From Arenimonas maotaiensis (GTDB lineage: Bacteria; Pseudomonadota; Gammaproteobacteria; Xanthomonadales; Xanthomonadaceae): a DNA stretch of 64,000 nt. The DNA lies in the NCBI RefSeq assembly GCF_014638745.1, contig NZ_BMFO01000004.1, positions 62,001-126,000 of the forward strand. Direction: 5' to 3'. A program made the position numbers and the translations under genes. Shown in pieces: positions 1 through 7,956 of the stretch (its first letter is position 1; each line of letters opens with the position of its first letter). Under the pieces are notes generated by a model that worked only from the letters and a program-made list of their open reading frames with translations, made no database searches and was not told where the DNA came from.

Positions 1-31
1 CTTTCATGGGAGGTTCTCGTGAATGAGGGGA

Positions 32-802
32 TTATTTGGCGGCCAGGCGCACCGAGCCGTCCAAGCGGATGGTTTCGCCGTTGAGGTAGCGGTTCTGCAG
101 GATGAAGGCGACGGTGGCGGCGAATTCCTCCGGCCGGCCCAGACGCGACGGGAACGGAATCGATGCCGACAGCGACTCCTGCACCGCCTGCGGCATCGAG
201 TCCACCATTGGGGTCCAGAAGATGCCGGGCGCCACGGTCATCACGCGGATGCCGAAACGCGCCAGCTCGCGCGCCATCGGCAGGGTCATGCCGACCACGC
301 CGCCTTTCGAGGCCGAGTACGCGGCTTGGCCGATCTGGCCGTCGAACGCCGCGACCGAGGCCGTGTTGACGATCACGCCGCGCTCGCCGTCTTCGCCCGG
401 CGCGTTGTGCTGCATCAGTTCGCTGGCGGCTTTGGCCACGTTGAAGCTGCCGATCAGGTTGACCTTCACCGTGGTGGCGAACTGCGCCAGCGGCATGCTG
501 GCTTCGCGGCCGAGCACGCGGCCGGCGCCGAGGATGCCGGCGCAGTTGACCGCGGCGTTCAGGCCGCCGAGGAAGTCCTTGGCCTTGGCCAGATTGGCGG
601 CGACGTCGGCTTCGTCGGACACGTCGGTTTTGAAGAACGCGGCCTGGCCGGCGCCGAGCAGGCTGACGGCTTCCTCGCCTTTGGCGTCATTGAGGTCGAA
701 CAGGGCGACCTTGCCGCCGTGTTGCACGAGATGTTGGGCGACGGCGAAACCGAGGCCGGAGACGCCGCCGGTGACGACGGCACGGACTTCCGCAAGATTC
801 AT
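32..802 (-). CDS. SDR-family 3-hydroxyacyl-CoA dehydrogenase (type II / HSD10-like)
   Basis: A 256-residue classical short-chain dehydrogenase, predicted to oxidise 3-hydroxyacyl-CoA (or 3-hydroxy-2-methylbutyryl-CoA) with NAD+. Visible: nucleotide-binding TGGVSGLG at residues 11-18, an acidic residue after beta2 (D36) that favours NAD, NCAG at 86-89, and the catalytic Ser149, Tyr162, Lys166 (YSASK). The C-terminal half resembles human HSD17B10-type enzymes. The ATG at 802 is preferred over an upstream in-frame start because the family begins here and because a TAAAAT -10-like element lies just upstream (829-834 on the plus strand). It is last in the liu gene run, 65 bp after the GNAT gene, so it may be co-transcribed or have its own promoter. 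Substrate is inferred from family and context. Confidence 0.85.
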   Translation of the reverse strand: MNLAEVRAVVTGGVSGLGFAVAQHLVQHGGKVALFDLNDAKGEEAVSLLGAGQAAFFKTDVSDEADVAANLAKAKDFLGGLNAAVNCAGILGAGRVLGREASMPLAQFATTVKVNLIGSFNVAKAASELMQHNAPGEDGERGVIVNTASVAAFDGQIGQAAYSASKGGVVGMTLPMARELARFGIRVMTVAPGIFWTPMVDSMPQAVQESLSASIPFPSRLGRPEEFAATVAFILQNRYLNGETIRLDGSVRLAAK

Positions 803-867
803 GGCAAAGCCTTTGATCGAAAAGGCGTATTTTAGCAAAATCCGGCGCCGGCCATTCGCTGTGCCGG

Positions 868-1362
868 TCAGAGGCTTTTGACGAAGTAACGGTCGCAGCC
901 GCCGTGGCCGGTGTCGCCCATCGGCTTGTCGATCGAGCGGAAGCCGGCCTTCTGGTACAGCGCGATGGCGCTGTCCATGCCGGTCAGGGTTTCCAGATAG
1001 CACAGCTCGAAGCCCAGTTCGCGGGCCTTGGCCAGGCAGGTCTCGATCAGCGCCATGCCGGCGCCCTGACCGCGCAAGGCGGGCAGGAAGTACATCTTGC
1101 GCAGTTCGCAGATGCGCGGGTTGCTGGCGCCTTCCAGCGGCGCCACGCCGCCGCCGCCCAGCACCTGGCCTTCCAGTTCGACCACGAAATACGCGCAGCG
1201 CGGGGCGTTATAGGCCCTGCTCATCCAGTCCACTTCCGGGTCGTTGATGGCGAAGCCGTCGCCGCCGGCGCCGAATTCGGGCATCACGGTACGGATGATG
1301 TAGGCCATGCGCATGTCGTCATGCGGCGTGATCGGGCGGATTTTCCAGTTCTGTTCTTTCAT
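868..1362 (-). CDS. GNAT-family N-acetyltransferase
   Basis: A 164-residue single-domain GNAT protein. The acetyl-CoA binding loop is seen as RGQGAGMAL after the strand ending LRKMYFLP, and the typical C-terminal ALYQKAGF motif is present. Substrate unknown. The chosen ATG overlaps the stop codon of the upstream liuE gene in an ATGA arrangement, which indicates translational coupling; a longer reading from 1422 would run inside liuE and is not supported. Its place in the leucine catabolic operon suggests co-expression, but no reaction in that pathway needs it. Confidence 0.85.
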   Translation of the reverse strand: MKEQNWKIRPITPHDDMRMAYIIRTVMPEFGAGGDGFAINDPEVDWMSRAYNAPRCAYFVVELEGQVLGGGGVAPLEGASNPRICELRKMYFLPALRGQGAGMALIETCLAKARELGFELCYLETLTGMDSAIALYQKAGFRSIDKPMGDTGHGGCDRYFVKSL

Positions 1363-2249
1363 GCGTGCAGGGCCCGGTTGGCTTTGCTGAGGGAGTCGCG
1401 GCCGAGCTTGGCGCTCAGCCAACTGCCGGTTTCGACCAGTGTAGCCAAGTCGATGCCGGTGTCAAAGCCCAGGCCGTGCAGGGCGTACACCAGGTCCTCG
1501 GTCGCCAGATTGCCGCTGGCGCCTTTGGCGTACGGGCAGCCGCCGGTGCCGGACACCGAGGCGTCGACCGTGCGTACGCCGGCCTCCAGGCAGGCGAATA
1601 CGTTGGCCAGCGCTTGGCCGTAGGTGTCGTGGAAATGCACCGCCAAGGCGGCCATCGGGATGTCGCCGGCCACCGCCTGCAGCATGGCGCGCGCCGCGCC
1701 GGCGGTGCCGACGCCGATGGTATCGCCGAGCGAGATCTCGTAGCAGCCCATGGCGTGCAGACGCGCCGCCACGCGCACCACGTCAGACACCGGCACCGCG
1801 CCCTGATACGGGCAGCCCAGCACGGTCGAGACGTAGCCGCGCACCGCCACGCCGTCGGCGCGGGCGCGTTCCAGCACCGGTTCGAAGCGTTGCAGGCTTT
1901 CCTCGATGCCGGCGTTGATGTTCTTGCGGGTGAACGCCTCCGAGGCGGCGGTGAACACCGCGACCTCGCGCACGCCGCAGGCCACGGCGCGCTCGTAGCC
2001 CTGCAGGTTCGGCACCAGCACCGGATACCGGCGGCCGTCGTCGCGCGGCAGCTGCGGGAACAGCTCGGCGGCGTCCGCCATCTGCGGCACCCATTTCGGG
2101 CTGACGAAGGCGGTGGCCTCGATGCTGCGCAGGCCGCTGGCCGCCAGGCGCCGGATCAATTCCAGTTTGTCGGCGGTGGCGACGAACGCGGCCTCGTTCT
2201 GCAGGCCGTCGCGCGGCGAGACTTCGACGACACGGACGTGTTCAGCCAT
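1359..2249 (-). CDS. liuE: hydroxymethylglutaryl-CoA lyase
   Basis: 296 residues, normal length for bacterial HMG-CoA lyase, which cleaves 3-hydroxy-3-methylglutaryl-CoA into acetoacetate and acetyl-CoA, the last leucine-specific step. Seen: the N-terminal EVSPRDGLQNE motif with the catalytic Arg and metal-binding Asp, a metal-ligand HFHDTYG, and the flexible-loop signature GTGGCPYAKGASGN with the active-site Cys. It overlaps the upstream liuD by 8 bp and the downstream GNAT by 4 bp, so it is an internal gene of a tightly packed operon. Confidence 0.95.
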   Translation of the reverse strand: MAEHVRVVEVSPRDGLQNEAAFVATADKLELIRRLAASGLRSIEATAFVSPKWVPQMADAAELFPQLPRDDGRRYPVLVPNLQGYERAVACGVREVAVFTAASEAFTRKNINAGIEESLQRFEPVLERARADGVAVRGYVSTVLGCPYQGAVPVSDVVRVAARLHAMGCYEISLGDTIGVGTAGAARAMLQAVAGDIPMAALAVHFHDTYGQALANVFACLEAGVRTVDASVSGTGGCPYAKGASGNLATEDLVYALHGLGFDTGIDLATLVETGSWLSAKLGRDSLSKANRALHA

Positions 2250-4230
2250 CGCTCGGCTCCCATTGCAGGATCGGCGCGTCGGCGTCCAGGATCCGGCCCG
2301 GCTCGGCCAGCACGGCCTGCACCGTACCGTCCGCCAAGGCCTTGATGCTCAGTTCCATCTTCATCGCTTCCATCACGGCCACTTCCTGGCCCTTGGCCAC
2401 CGCTTGTCCGGGCACGACTTTCAGCAGCACCAGTTTGCCCGGCATCGGCGCGCGGGTGAAGCCGTCGGAGCCGGCGTCTTCGGTAGCATCCGCGCCCGGC
2501 TGCTGCCGCCACCAGTGCGTGCGTCGGCGGCCGTCGTGCACCACCATCGCCTCACCGTCATGGAAGGCATGCAGCTCGGCGTGTCGGCCGTCGATGGCCA
2601 GTGTCAGCCGGCGTTCATCGCCGGACAGCATGTTGGCGCGCAACAGGCGACCGTCGGCCTCGACCTGCAATTCGCCGCCGGCGAGATGGCAACGGTGCGT
2701 CTCGTAACGTTCGGCGTGCCGCAGGCGGACGCGGAAACGGCCGTGGCCGTGCGGGCGCCAGAAATCGCGTGCCTGCCAGGGGTCGGTGCCCTCTGCGGCG
2801 TGCGCGGCTTCGGCGCGCTTCAGGCTGAAGAACGCCGCCGCCAGCCGGTGGCTGTCGGGCAGGGCGCCGTCTTCGGCCAGCACCTGGTCCAGATGCCGGT
2901 CCAGGTAGCCGGTGTCGATTTCGGCGCGTTGCACCGAGGGATGCGCGATCAGCCGTTCCAGAAAGGCGATGTTGCTCGGCAGGCCGGCGATATGGCAATG
3001 CGCCAACGCGTCCTGCATCGCCTGCAGGGCCAACGGCCGGTCGTCGGCATGTACGATCAGCTTGGCCAGCATCGGGTCGTAATGCACGCTGATGGCGTCG
3101 CCTTGGCGGAATCCGGTGTCGATGCGCACGCCCGTCGCCGACGGCAGGTGGAAGCCGCGGATGCGGCCGCTGCCGGGCATGAAGTTGCGTTGCGGGTCCT
3201 CGGCGTACAGGCGTACTTCGATGGCATGGCCGCGGTGTTGGATCTGGTCCTGCGCCAGCGGCAGGGCCAGGCCTGCCGCGACTTCGATCTGCCAGCGCAC
3301 CAGGTCCAGGCCGGTGACCATCTCGGTGACCGGATGCTCGACCTGCAGCCGCGAGTTGATTTCCATGAAGAAGAACTCGCCGTCGGGCGCGACGATGAAT
3401 TCGACCGTGCCGGCGTTGCGGTAGTCGACGGCCTTGGCGGCCTGCACTGCGGCTGCGGCCATGCGCGCGCGCCGTTCCGGGTTCAGGAAGGGCGAGGGCG
3501 ATTCCTCGAGCACCTTCTGGAACCGGCGCTGGGCCGAGCATTCGCGTTCGCCGATGTGCACGGTATTGCCGTGGCCGTCGGCGAAGATCTGGAATTCGAT
3601 GTGACGCGGGTTTTCGACGTAGCGTTCCAGCAGCACGCGGTCTTTGCCGAACGCGCCGAGCGCCTCGCGCCGGCAGGATTCCAGCGCCGCGGCGAAGTCC
3701 TCGGGCGCACGCACGATGCGCATGCCTTTGCCGCCGCCGCCGTGCGCGGCCTTGATCATCAGCGGGTAGCCGACGGCGTCGGCCTGCGCCTTCAGGTGCG
3801 CCGCGTCCTGCGCCTCGCCGTTGTAGCCCGGAACCACCGGCACGCCATGCGCCTGCATCAGCGCCTTGGCGCCGGCTTTCGAGCCCATGGCGCGCATGCT
3901 GGCCGCCTTCGGGCCGATGAACACGATGCCGGCGGCTTCCACCCGTTCGGCGAACTCGGCGTTCTCCGACAGGAAGCCGTAGCCCGGATGGATGGCGTTC
4001 GCCCCGGTCTGCGCGGCCGCGGCCAGCACCGCGTCCTGGTCGAGGTAGCTGCGCGCGGCTTCGGCCGGGCCGAGGCGCACCGCCTCGTCGGCCATCGCCA
4101 CGTGCAGGGCGCCGGCATCGGCGTCGGAATACACCGCCACGGTGCGGATGCCGAGCGTGCGGCAGGTGCGGATGACGCGGCAGGCGATTTCGCCGCGGTT
4201 GGCGATCAGGATTTTGTCGAACAGGCTCAT
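2242..4230 (-). CDS. liuD: methylcrotonyl-CoA carboxylase, biotin-carrying alpha subunit
   Basis: 662 residues with the full alpha-subunit layout: biotin carboxylase N-lobe (ILIANRGEIACRVIRTCR near residue 8), ATP-grasp glycine loop GGGGKGMR near 165, the EINSRLQVEHPVTE catalytic segment, a BT-like linker, and a C-terminal biotinyl domain with VMEAMKME, Lys624 being the biotin site. It carboxylates biotin for transfer by LiuB to 3-methylcrotonyl-CoA. It overlaps the cupin gene upstream (ATGA) and liuE downstream. The beta subunit liuB lies about 5 kb away, beyond the feo operon, so the two subunits are on separate transcripts here. Other biotin-dependent acyl-CoA carboxylases share the domains; context decides for MCC. 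Confidence 0.93.
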   Translation of the reverse strand: MSLFDKILIANRGEIACRVIRTCRTLGIRTVAVYSDADAGALHVAMADEAVRLGPAEAARSYLDQDAVLAAAAQTGANAIHPGYGFLSENAEFAERVEAAGIVFIGPKAASMRAMGSKAGAKALMQAHGVPVVPGYNGEAQDAAHLKAQADAVGYPLMIKAAHGGGGKGMRIVRAPEDFAAALESCRREALGAFGKDRVLLERYVENPRHIEFQIFADGHGNTVHIGERECSAQRRFQKVLEESPSPFLNPERRARMAAAAVQAAKAVDYRNAGTVEFIVAPDGEFFFMEINSRLQVEHPVTEMVTGLDLVRWQIEVAAGLALPLAQDQIQHRGHAIEVRLYAEDPQRNFMPGSGRIRGFHLPSATGVRIDTGFRQGDAISVHYDPMLAKLIVHADDRPLALQAMQDALAHCHIAGLPSNIAFLERLIAHPSVQRAEIDTGYLDRHLDQVLAEDGALPDSHRLAAAFFSLKRAEAAHAAEGTDPWQARDFWRPHGHGRFRVRLRHAERYETHRCHLAGGELQVEADGRLLRANMLSGDERRLTLAIDGRHAELHAFHDGEAMVVHDGRRRTHWWRQQPGADATEDAGSDGFTRAPMPGKLVLLKVVPGQAVAKGQEVAVMEAMKMELSIKALADGTVQAVLAEPGRILDADAPILQWEPSDG

Positions 4231-4730
4231 TCGCCGTCCCAGTAGTCGAGGTTGTGGTCGATGCGGTTGCGTAGGCGTACGACGCCGGCGTCGCCGGATT
4301 CGGGATAGTGGCTGGCGCCGGTCTTGCCCGAGTCGGGGTAATGGAACATGTCCGGGCTCTGCGTGGTGCTCACCGCCAGATAGCGCAGTTCGGCATCCAC
4401 CGAGGTGTTGCGGATCTGATGCGCGCTGTCCGGCCCGCCGGGGGGGCAGGCCACAACGTCGCCCGCACGCAGCGGATGGCGCTCGTCGCCGTAACGCAGC
4501 TCGCCGCGGCCTTCCAGGATGAAGAACATCTCTTCGTTGCCGTAGTGGCTATGGAACGGGAACGCGGCCTTGCCCGGTGGTACCACGGTCAGGTTGTAGC
4601 CCAGGCGGCGCGCGCCGACCAACGGCGCGATCGGCGCCACGGCGGCGCCGTCATACAATGCCGGCGCGCCCGGCAGGCGCGCGCCGATCAAGCCGGGTTG
4701 CAGGCTGTCGAGGTTGACGATGCGTTTCAT
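4227..4730 (-). CDS. cupin-domain protein within the liu operon
   Basis: 167 residues, one cupin barrel. The first cupin motif gives His-Ser-His and a Glu (HSHYGNEEMFFILEGRG, near residues 60-76), the second is PGGPDSAHQ near 97, together a plausible three-His/one-Glu metal site. A short Pro/Gly-rich tail follows, with a PDSGKTGASHYPESG stretch containing a near-repeat. It is translationally coupled by 4-bp overlaps to both liuC and liuD, so it is an integral member of the leucine operon. No enzyme step is assigned to it; it could be a small-molecule sensor, isomerase or dioxygenase-like protein. Confidence 0.85.
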   Translation of the reverse strand: MKRIVNLDSLQPGLIGARLPGAPALYDGAAVAPIAPLVGARRLGYNLTVVPPGKAAFPFHSHYGNEEMFFILEGRGELRYGDERHPLRAGDVVACPPGGPDSAHQIRNTSVDAELRYLAVSTTQSPDMFHYPDSGKTGASHYPESGDAGVVRLRNRIDHNLDYWDGE

Positions 4731-5521
4731 CGGCCGGACACCCAGTGCGGCGCGCGTTTGTCCAGGAACGCGCCGAGTCCTTCCTGGCCTTCGGCGCCGA
4801 CCCGCAGGCGGGCGATCAGCGCGGCGTTGTCGCGGTCCTGGTTTTCCCGCTGCAGTTCGGTCTGCGCCGGCGCATGGCCGGCGATCAGCTGCTTGGCCTC
4901 ACGCACGGCCTGCGGCCCGGCCTTGCCGAGCCAATGCAGGATGCGCTCGACGGTTTCGTCCAGTTGCGCGACCGGCACGCATTCGTGCACCAGACCGATT
5001 TCGCGCGCGCGCGGCGCCTCGATGATTTCCGCGGTCAGGAAATAGCGGCGCGCCTGGCGCGCGCCGATGGCGGCGATCACGTAGGGCGAGATCACCGCCG
5101 GCACCAAGCCGAGCTTCACCTCGCTCAAGGTGAATTTGGCCGAATCGGCGGCGACGGCGATGTCGCAGCAGCTCAACAGGCCGACGCCGCCGCCGTAGGC
5201 CGAGCCGTTGACGCGCGCCAGGGTCGGTATCGGCAGCTCGTTCAGCCGTCGCAGGCAACGCGCCAAGGCCATGGCGTCGGCGAAGTTCTCCTGCTCGTCG
5301 GCCTGCGCCATGGCGCGCATCCAGTTCAGGTCGGCGCCGGCCGAAAAGGTGCTGCCGGCGCCGGTCAACACCAGCGCACGCGCCGGATCGGCCTCCAATT
5401 CGGCCAAGGCCCGGTCCAGATCGGCGATCAGGCCGGCGTCGAAGGCATTGTGCGTTCCGGGCCGGTTCAGGGTCAGGGTGGCGATGCCGCCGTGGCGGCT
5501 GAGCAGGACGGAGTCGGACAT
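4727..5521 (-). CDS. liuC: enoyl-CoA hydratase/isomerase family, probable methylglutaconyl-CoA hydratase
   Basis: 264 residues of the crotonase fold. Oxyanion-hole elements FSAGADLNWM (near 60-69) and VNGSAYGGGVGLLSCCDIAVA (near 103-123) are intact, with the substrate-binding FTLSEVKLGLVPAVISPYV segment typical of methylglutaconyl-CoA hydratases. It hydrates 3-methylglutaconyl-CoA to HMG-CoA. It is the first gene of the run liuC-cupin-liuD-liuE-GNAT and is divergent from feoA. A conventional short-chain enoyl-CoA hydratase is possible from sequence alone; the neighbours favour the leucine role. Confidence 0.9.
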   Translation of the reverse strand: MSDSVLLSRHGGIATLTLNRPGTHNAFDAGLIADLDRALAELEADPARALVLTGAGSTFSAGADLNWMRAMAQADEQENFADAMALARCLRRLNELPIPTLARVNGSAYGGGVGLLSCCDIAVAADSAKFTLSEVKLGLVPAVISPYVIAAIGARQARRYFLTAEIIEAPRAREIGLVHECVPVAQLDETVERILHWLGKAGPQAVREAKQLIAGHAPAQTELQRENQDRDNAALIARLRVGAEGQEGLGAFLDKRAPHWVSGR

Positions 5522-5620
5522 GGGCGTAGCCGGGCAAAAGAGGAATGATAACGGATTGCCCGTGTGCCGGTTTTTTCACGCCCGCTTGAGGTAAATCAAC
5601 CCCTTTTTCTACCGGGTTGG

Positions 5621-5645
5621 TACTATAATGAGAATTGTTCCCATT
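5621..5645 (+). promoter_or_regulatory. feo promoter: -10 TATAAT overlapped by a Fur box
   Basis: A perfect -10 hexamer TATAAT lies at 5624-5629. Overlapping it, 5627-5645 reads AATGAGAATTGTTCCCATT, an imperfect 19-bp inverted repeat (8-bp arms around a 3-bp centre) that resembles the Fur consensus. No convincing -35 is visible. A repressor bound here would block the promoter, so iron repression of feoAB is the natural reading. The transcription start would fall near 5636, about 23 nt upstream of the feoA ATG. Confidence 0.75.
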
Positions 5646-5658
5646 TGGACCGTTTCGG

Positions 5659-5898
5659 ATGGACTTGACCCAACTCGGCAAAGGTCGCCAAGCGCGCGTC
5701 GTCGGCGTCAGCAAGGCATCGGCGGATGACGCCATCGCGCATCGCCTGCTCGATCTGGGCTTCGTGCCCGGCGAAGTGGTGACCTGCGTCGCCTTGGCGC
5801 CTTGGGGCGGCGATCCGTTGCTGGTGCAGGTCGGCTTCACCCGTTTCGCCTTGCGCCGCAGCGAGGCCGCGCGCGTGGCCGTGGAGCCCGCCGCATGA
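5659..5898 (+). CDS. feoA: ferrous iron transport protein A
   Basis: 79 residues, an SH3-like FeoA protein with the core RLLDLGFVPGEVV and the closing FALRRSEAARVAVE. It is a cytosolic partner of FeoB. The ATG at 5659 matches the usual N-terminus (short lead, then LGKG); an upstream TTG in frame would lie inside the Fur box and -10 and is rejected. The stop overlaps the feoB start by ATGA. Confidence 0.9.
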   Translation: MDLTQLGKGRQARVVGVSKASADDAIAHRLLDLGFVPGEVVTCVALAPWGGDPLLVQVGFTRFALRRSEAARVAVEPAA

Positions 5899-7721
5899 GA
5901 CCGCTCAGCATCGCCCTGGTCGGCAACCCGAATTCGGGCAAGACCGCGCTGTTCAACCGCTTGACCGGCAGCCGGCAGAAGGTCGCCAACTACGCCGGCG
6001 TCACCGTCGAGCGCAAGGAAGGCGAGTTCGTGCACGACGGCCGCGTCGTCAAGGTGCTGGACCTGCCGGGCGCGTACAGCCTGAACGCCAGCAGCCCGGA
6101 CGAAGCCATCACCCGCGACATCTGCCTGGGTACGCACGATTACGGTGTGCATCCGGACCTGTTGGTGTGCGTGGTCGATGCCACCAACCTGCGTCTGCAC
6201 CTGCGTTTCGCGTTCGAGCTGCGCGCGCTCGGCAAGCCGATGCTGGTCGCCTTGAACATGATGGACGCCGCCGCCAAACGCGGCATCGACATCGACCTGG
6301 CCAAGCTGGAGCAGGCGCTGGGCGTGCCGGTGGTGCCGACCGTGGCGGTGGCCGCCGACGGCGCCGAGGCCCTGAAGCGCGCCTTGGCCGACGGCGGATT
6401 GCCGTTGCCGCCGATCGACGTCGGTGACGGCGACCACCACCAGAGCGTGCGCCGGGCGCTGGCCGCCGCGGTCAGCATGCCGCGCGCCACCGCCGAGCTC
6501 GACGAGCGCCTGGACCGCGTGCTGCTGCATCCGCTGTTCGGCCTGCTGTCGCTGGCGGTGATCTTGTTCCTGATGTTCCAGGCGGTATACGCCTGGGCGG
6601 CTCCGTTCCAGGACGGCATCTCGGCCGCGGTCGCCTGGCTTTCGGCGCAGACCAGCGCGCTGTTGCCGGACGGCATCCTGCGCAGCCTGTTGCAGGACGG
6701 CATCTTCGCCGGTCTCGGCACGGTACTGGAGTTCCTGCCGCAGATCCTGATCCTGTTCGCCTTCATCCTGGCATTGGAGGAAACCGGCTATCTGCCGCGC
6801 GCCGCGTTCCTGCTCGATCGCCTGATGTTCGCCTGCGGGCTGACCGGCCGCTCGTTCATCCCGCTGCTGTCGAGCTACGCCTGCGCGGTGCCGGGCATCA
6901 TGGCCACGCGCTCGATCCAGGACCCGCGTGACCGGCTCGCGACCATCCTGGTGGCGCCGCTGACCACCTGTTCTGCGCGCCTGCCGGTGTACGCGCTGCT
7001 GATCGGCGCCTTCATTCCCGAGCAGAAGGTGCTCGGCTGGTTCAATCTGCAGGGTCTGGTGCTGTTCGCGTTGTACCTGTCCGGCATCCTGGCGGTGTTC
7101 GCGGTGGCTTGGGTGCTGAAACTGCTGAACCGGCAGAAATCCGACCACGCGCTGCTGTTGGAGCTGCCGTCCTACCGTCTGCCGAATCCGCGCGACCTGG
7201 CCATCGGCCTGTGGGACCGCGCCCGCATCTTCCTGCGCCGGGTCGGCGGCATCATCCTGACCCTGACCGTGCTGCTGTGGTTCCTGTCGACCTTCCCGGC
7301 GCCGCCGGAGGGCTTCACCGGTCCGGCCATCGATTACAGCTTCGCCGGCCGCCTGGGCCATCTGCTGGCGCCGGTGTTCGCGCCGATCGGCTTCAACTGG
7401 CAGATCGTGCTGGCGCTGATTCCCGGCATGGCCGCGCGCGAGGTGGCGGTGTCCGGCCTGGCCACGGTGTACGCGTTGTCCGACGACGAGGCCGGCATTG
7501 GCCAATTGGGCGCGCTGCTCGCGGCCGACTGGAGCCTGGCCACCGCGCTGTCGGTGCTGACCTGGTACGTGTTCGCGCCGCAGTGCATCTCCACCATCGC
7601 CACCATCAAGCGCGAGACCGGCTCCTGGAAGGTCACCGGCTTCGCGGTGGCCTATCTGTTCGCGCTGGCCTACGGCTTCTCGCTGCTGGTTTACCAGACC
7701 GCGTCGGCGTTATTGGCATGA
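5895..7721 (+). CDS. feoB: ferrous iron transporter B
   Basis: 608 residues. An N-terminal G domain (G1 GNPNSGKT at residues 10-17, G3 DLPGAYSL, G4 NMMD) is followed by a polytopic membrane region with the two conserved gate segments, the first around EETGYLPRAAFLLDRLMFACGLTGRSFIPLLSSYACAVPG split by Cys-containing helices, the second near the C-terminus. It moves Fe2+ across the inner membrane. Shorter than the 770-residue E. coli protein, as is usual for this lineage. It is coupled by ATGA overlaps to feoA in front and to a small Cys-rich gene behind. Confidence 0.95.
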   Translation: MRPLSIALVGNPNSGKTALFNRLTGSRQKVANYAGVTVERKEGEFVHDGRVVKVLDLPGAYSLNASSPDEAITRDICLGTHDYGVHPDLLVCVVDATNLRLHLRFAFELRALGKPMLVALNMMDAAAKRGIDIDLAKLEQALGVPVVPTVAVAADGAEALKRALADGGLPLPPIDVGDGDHHQSVRRALAAAVSMPRATAELDERLDRVLLHPLFGLLSLAVILFLMFQAVYAWAAPFQDGISAAVAWLSAQTSALLPDGILRSLLQDGIFAGLGTVLEFLPQILILFAFILALEETGYLPRAAFLLDRLMFACGLTGRSFIPLLSSYACAVPGIMATRSIQDPRDRLATILVAPLTTCSARLPVYALLIGAFIPEQKVLGWFNLQGLVLFALYLSGILAVFAVAWVLKLLNRQKSDHALLLELPSYRLPNPRDLAIGLWDRARIFLRRVGGIILTLTVLLWFLSTFPAPPEGFTGPAIDYSFAGRLGHLLAPVFAPIGFNWQIVLALIPGMAAREVAVSGLATVYALSDDEAGIGQLGALLAADWSLATALSVLTWYVFAPQCISTIATIKRETGSWKVTGFAVAYLFALAYGFSLLVYQTASALLA

Positions 7722-7951
7722 ATCCGCTCTGGCAACAGCTGCTGGTTTACGCGCTGGTGCTGTGGTGCCTCTGGCGGTTGCTGCGCAAGTACGCGCCCGG
7801 CCCGAGCTGGCGCGTGCAGGCCAAGCTCAGTTATTTCTTCGAATGCCGCCGGCTGCCGACGCTGAAGCGTCTCGGCCGCGCATTGCGTCCCGCGCTGGCG
7901 ATACCTTCCGGTTGCGCCAGCCACTGTAACGCCTGCAACCGCTGCGCCTGA
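7718..7951 (+). CDS. small membrane protein with C-terminal CX3CX2CX2C, third gene of the feo operon
   Basis: 77 residues, starting in an ATGA overlap with the feoB stop. Residues about 6-24 form one hydrophobic helix (QQLLVYALVLWCLWRLL), followed by a basic middle and a C-terminal cluster CASHCNACNRC, spacing C-X3-C-X2-C-X2-C, that could bind a metal or an Fe-S cluster. It takes the position of feoC in other operons, and FeoC proteins often carry Cys clusters, but the rest looks unlike winged-helix FeoC. It may match a small conserved family found behind feoB in Xanthomonadaceae. Its function as a FeoB partner is inference from context. Confidence 0.8.
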   Translation: MNPLWQQLLVYALVLWCLWRLLRKYAPGPSWRVQAKLSYFFECRRLPTLKRLGRALRPALAIPSGCASHCNACNRCA

Positions 7952-7956
7952 CCTGA

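Noticed and set aside
1-31. Start of a further minus-strand gene at position 7
   Set aside because: An ATG-AAA is present but only two codons lie in the window, too little to support a call.
2113-4245. 710-codon plus-strand frame opposite liuD
   Set aside because: Antisense shadow; liuD has all catalytic motifs.
4899-7505. 868-codon minus-strand frame across liuC, the feo promoter and feoB
   Set aside because: It contains the out-of-frame liuC region and the feoB antisense; no domain support.
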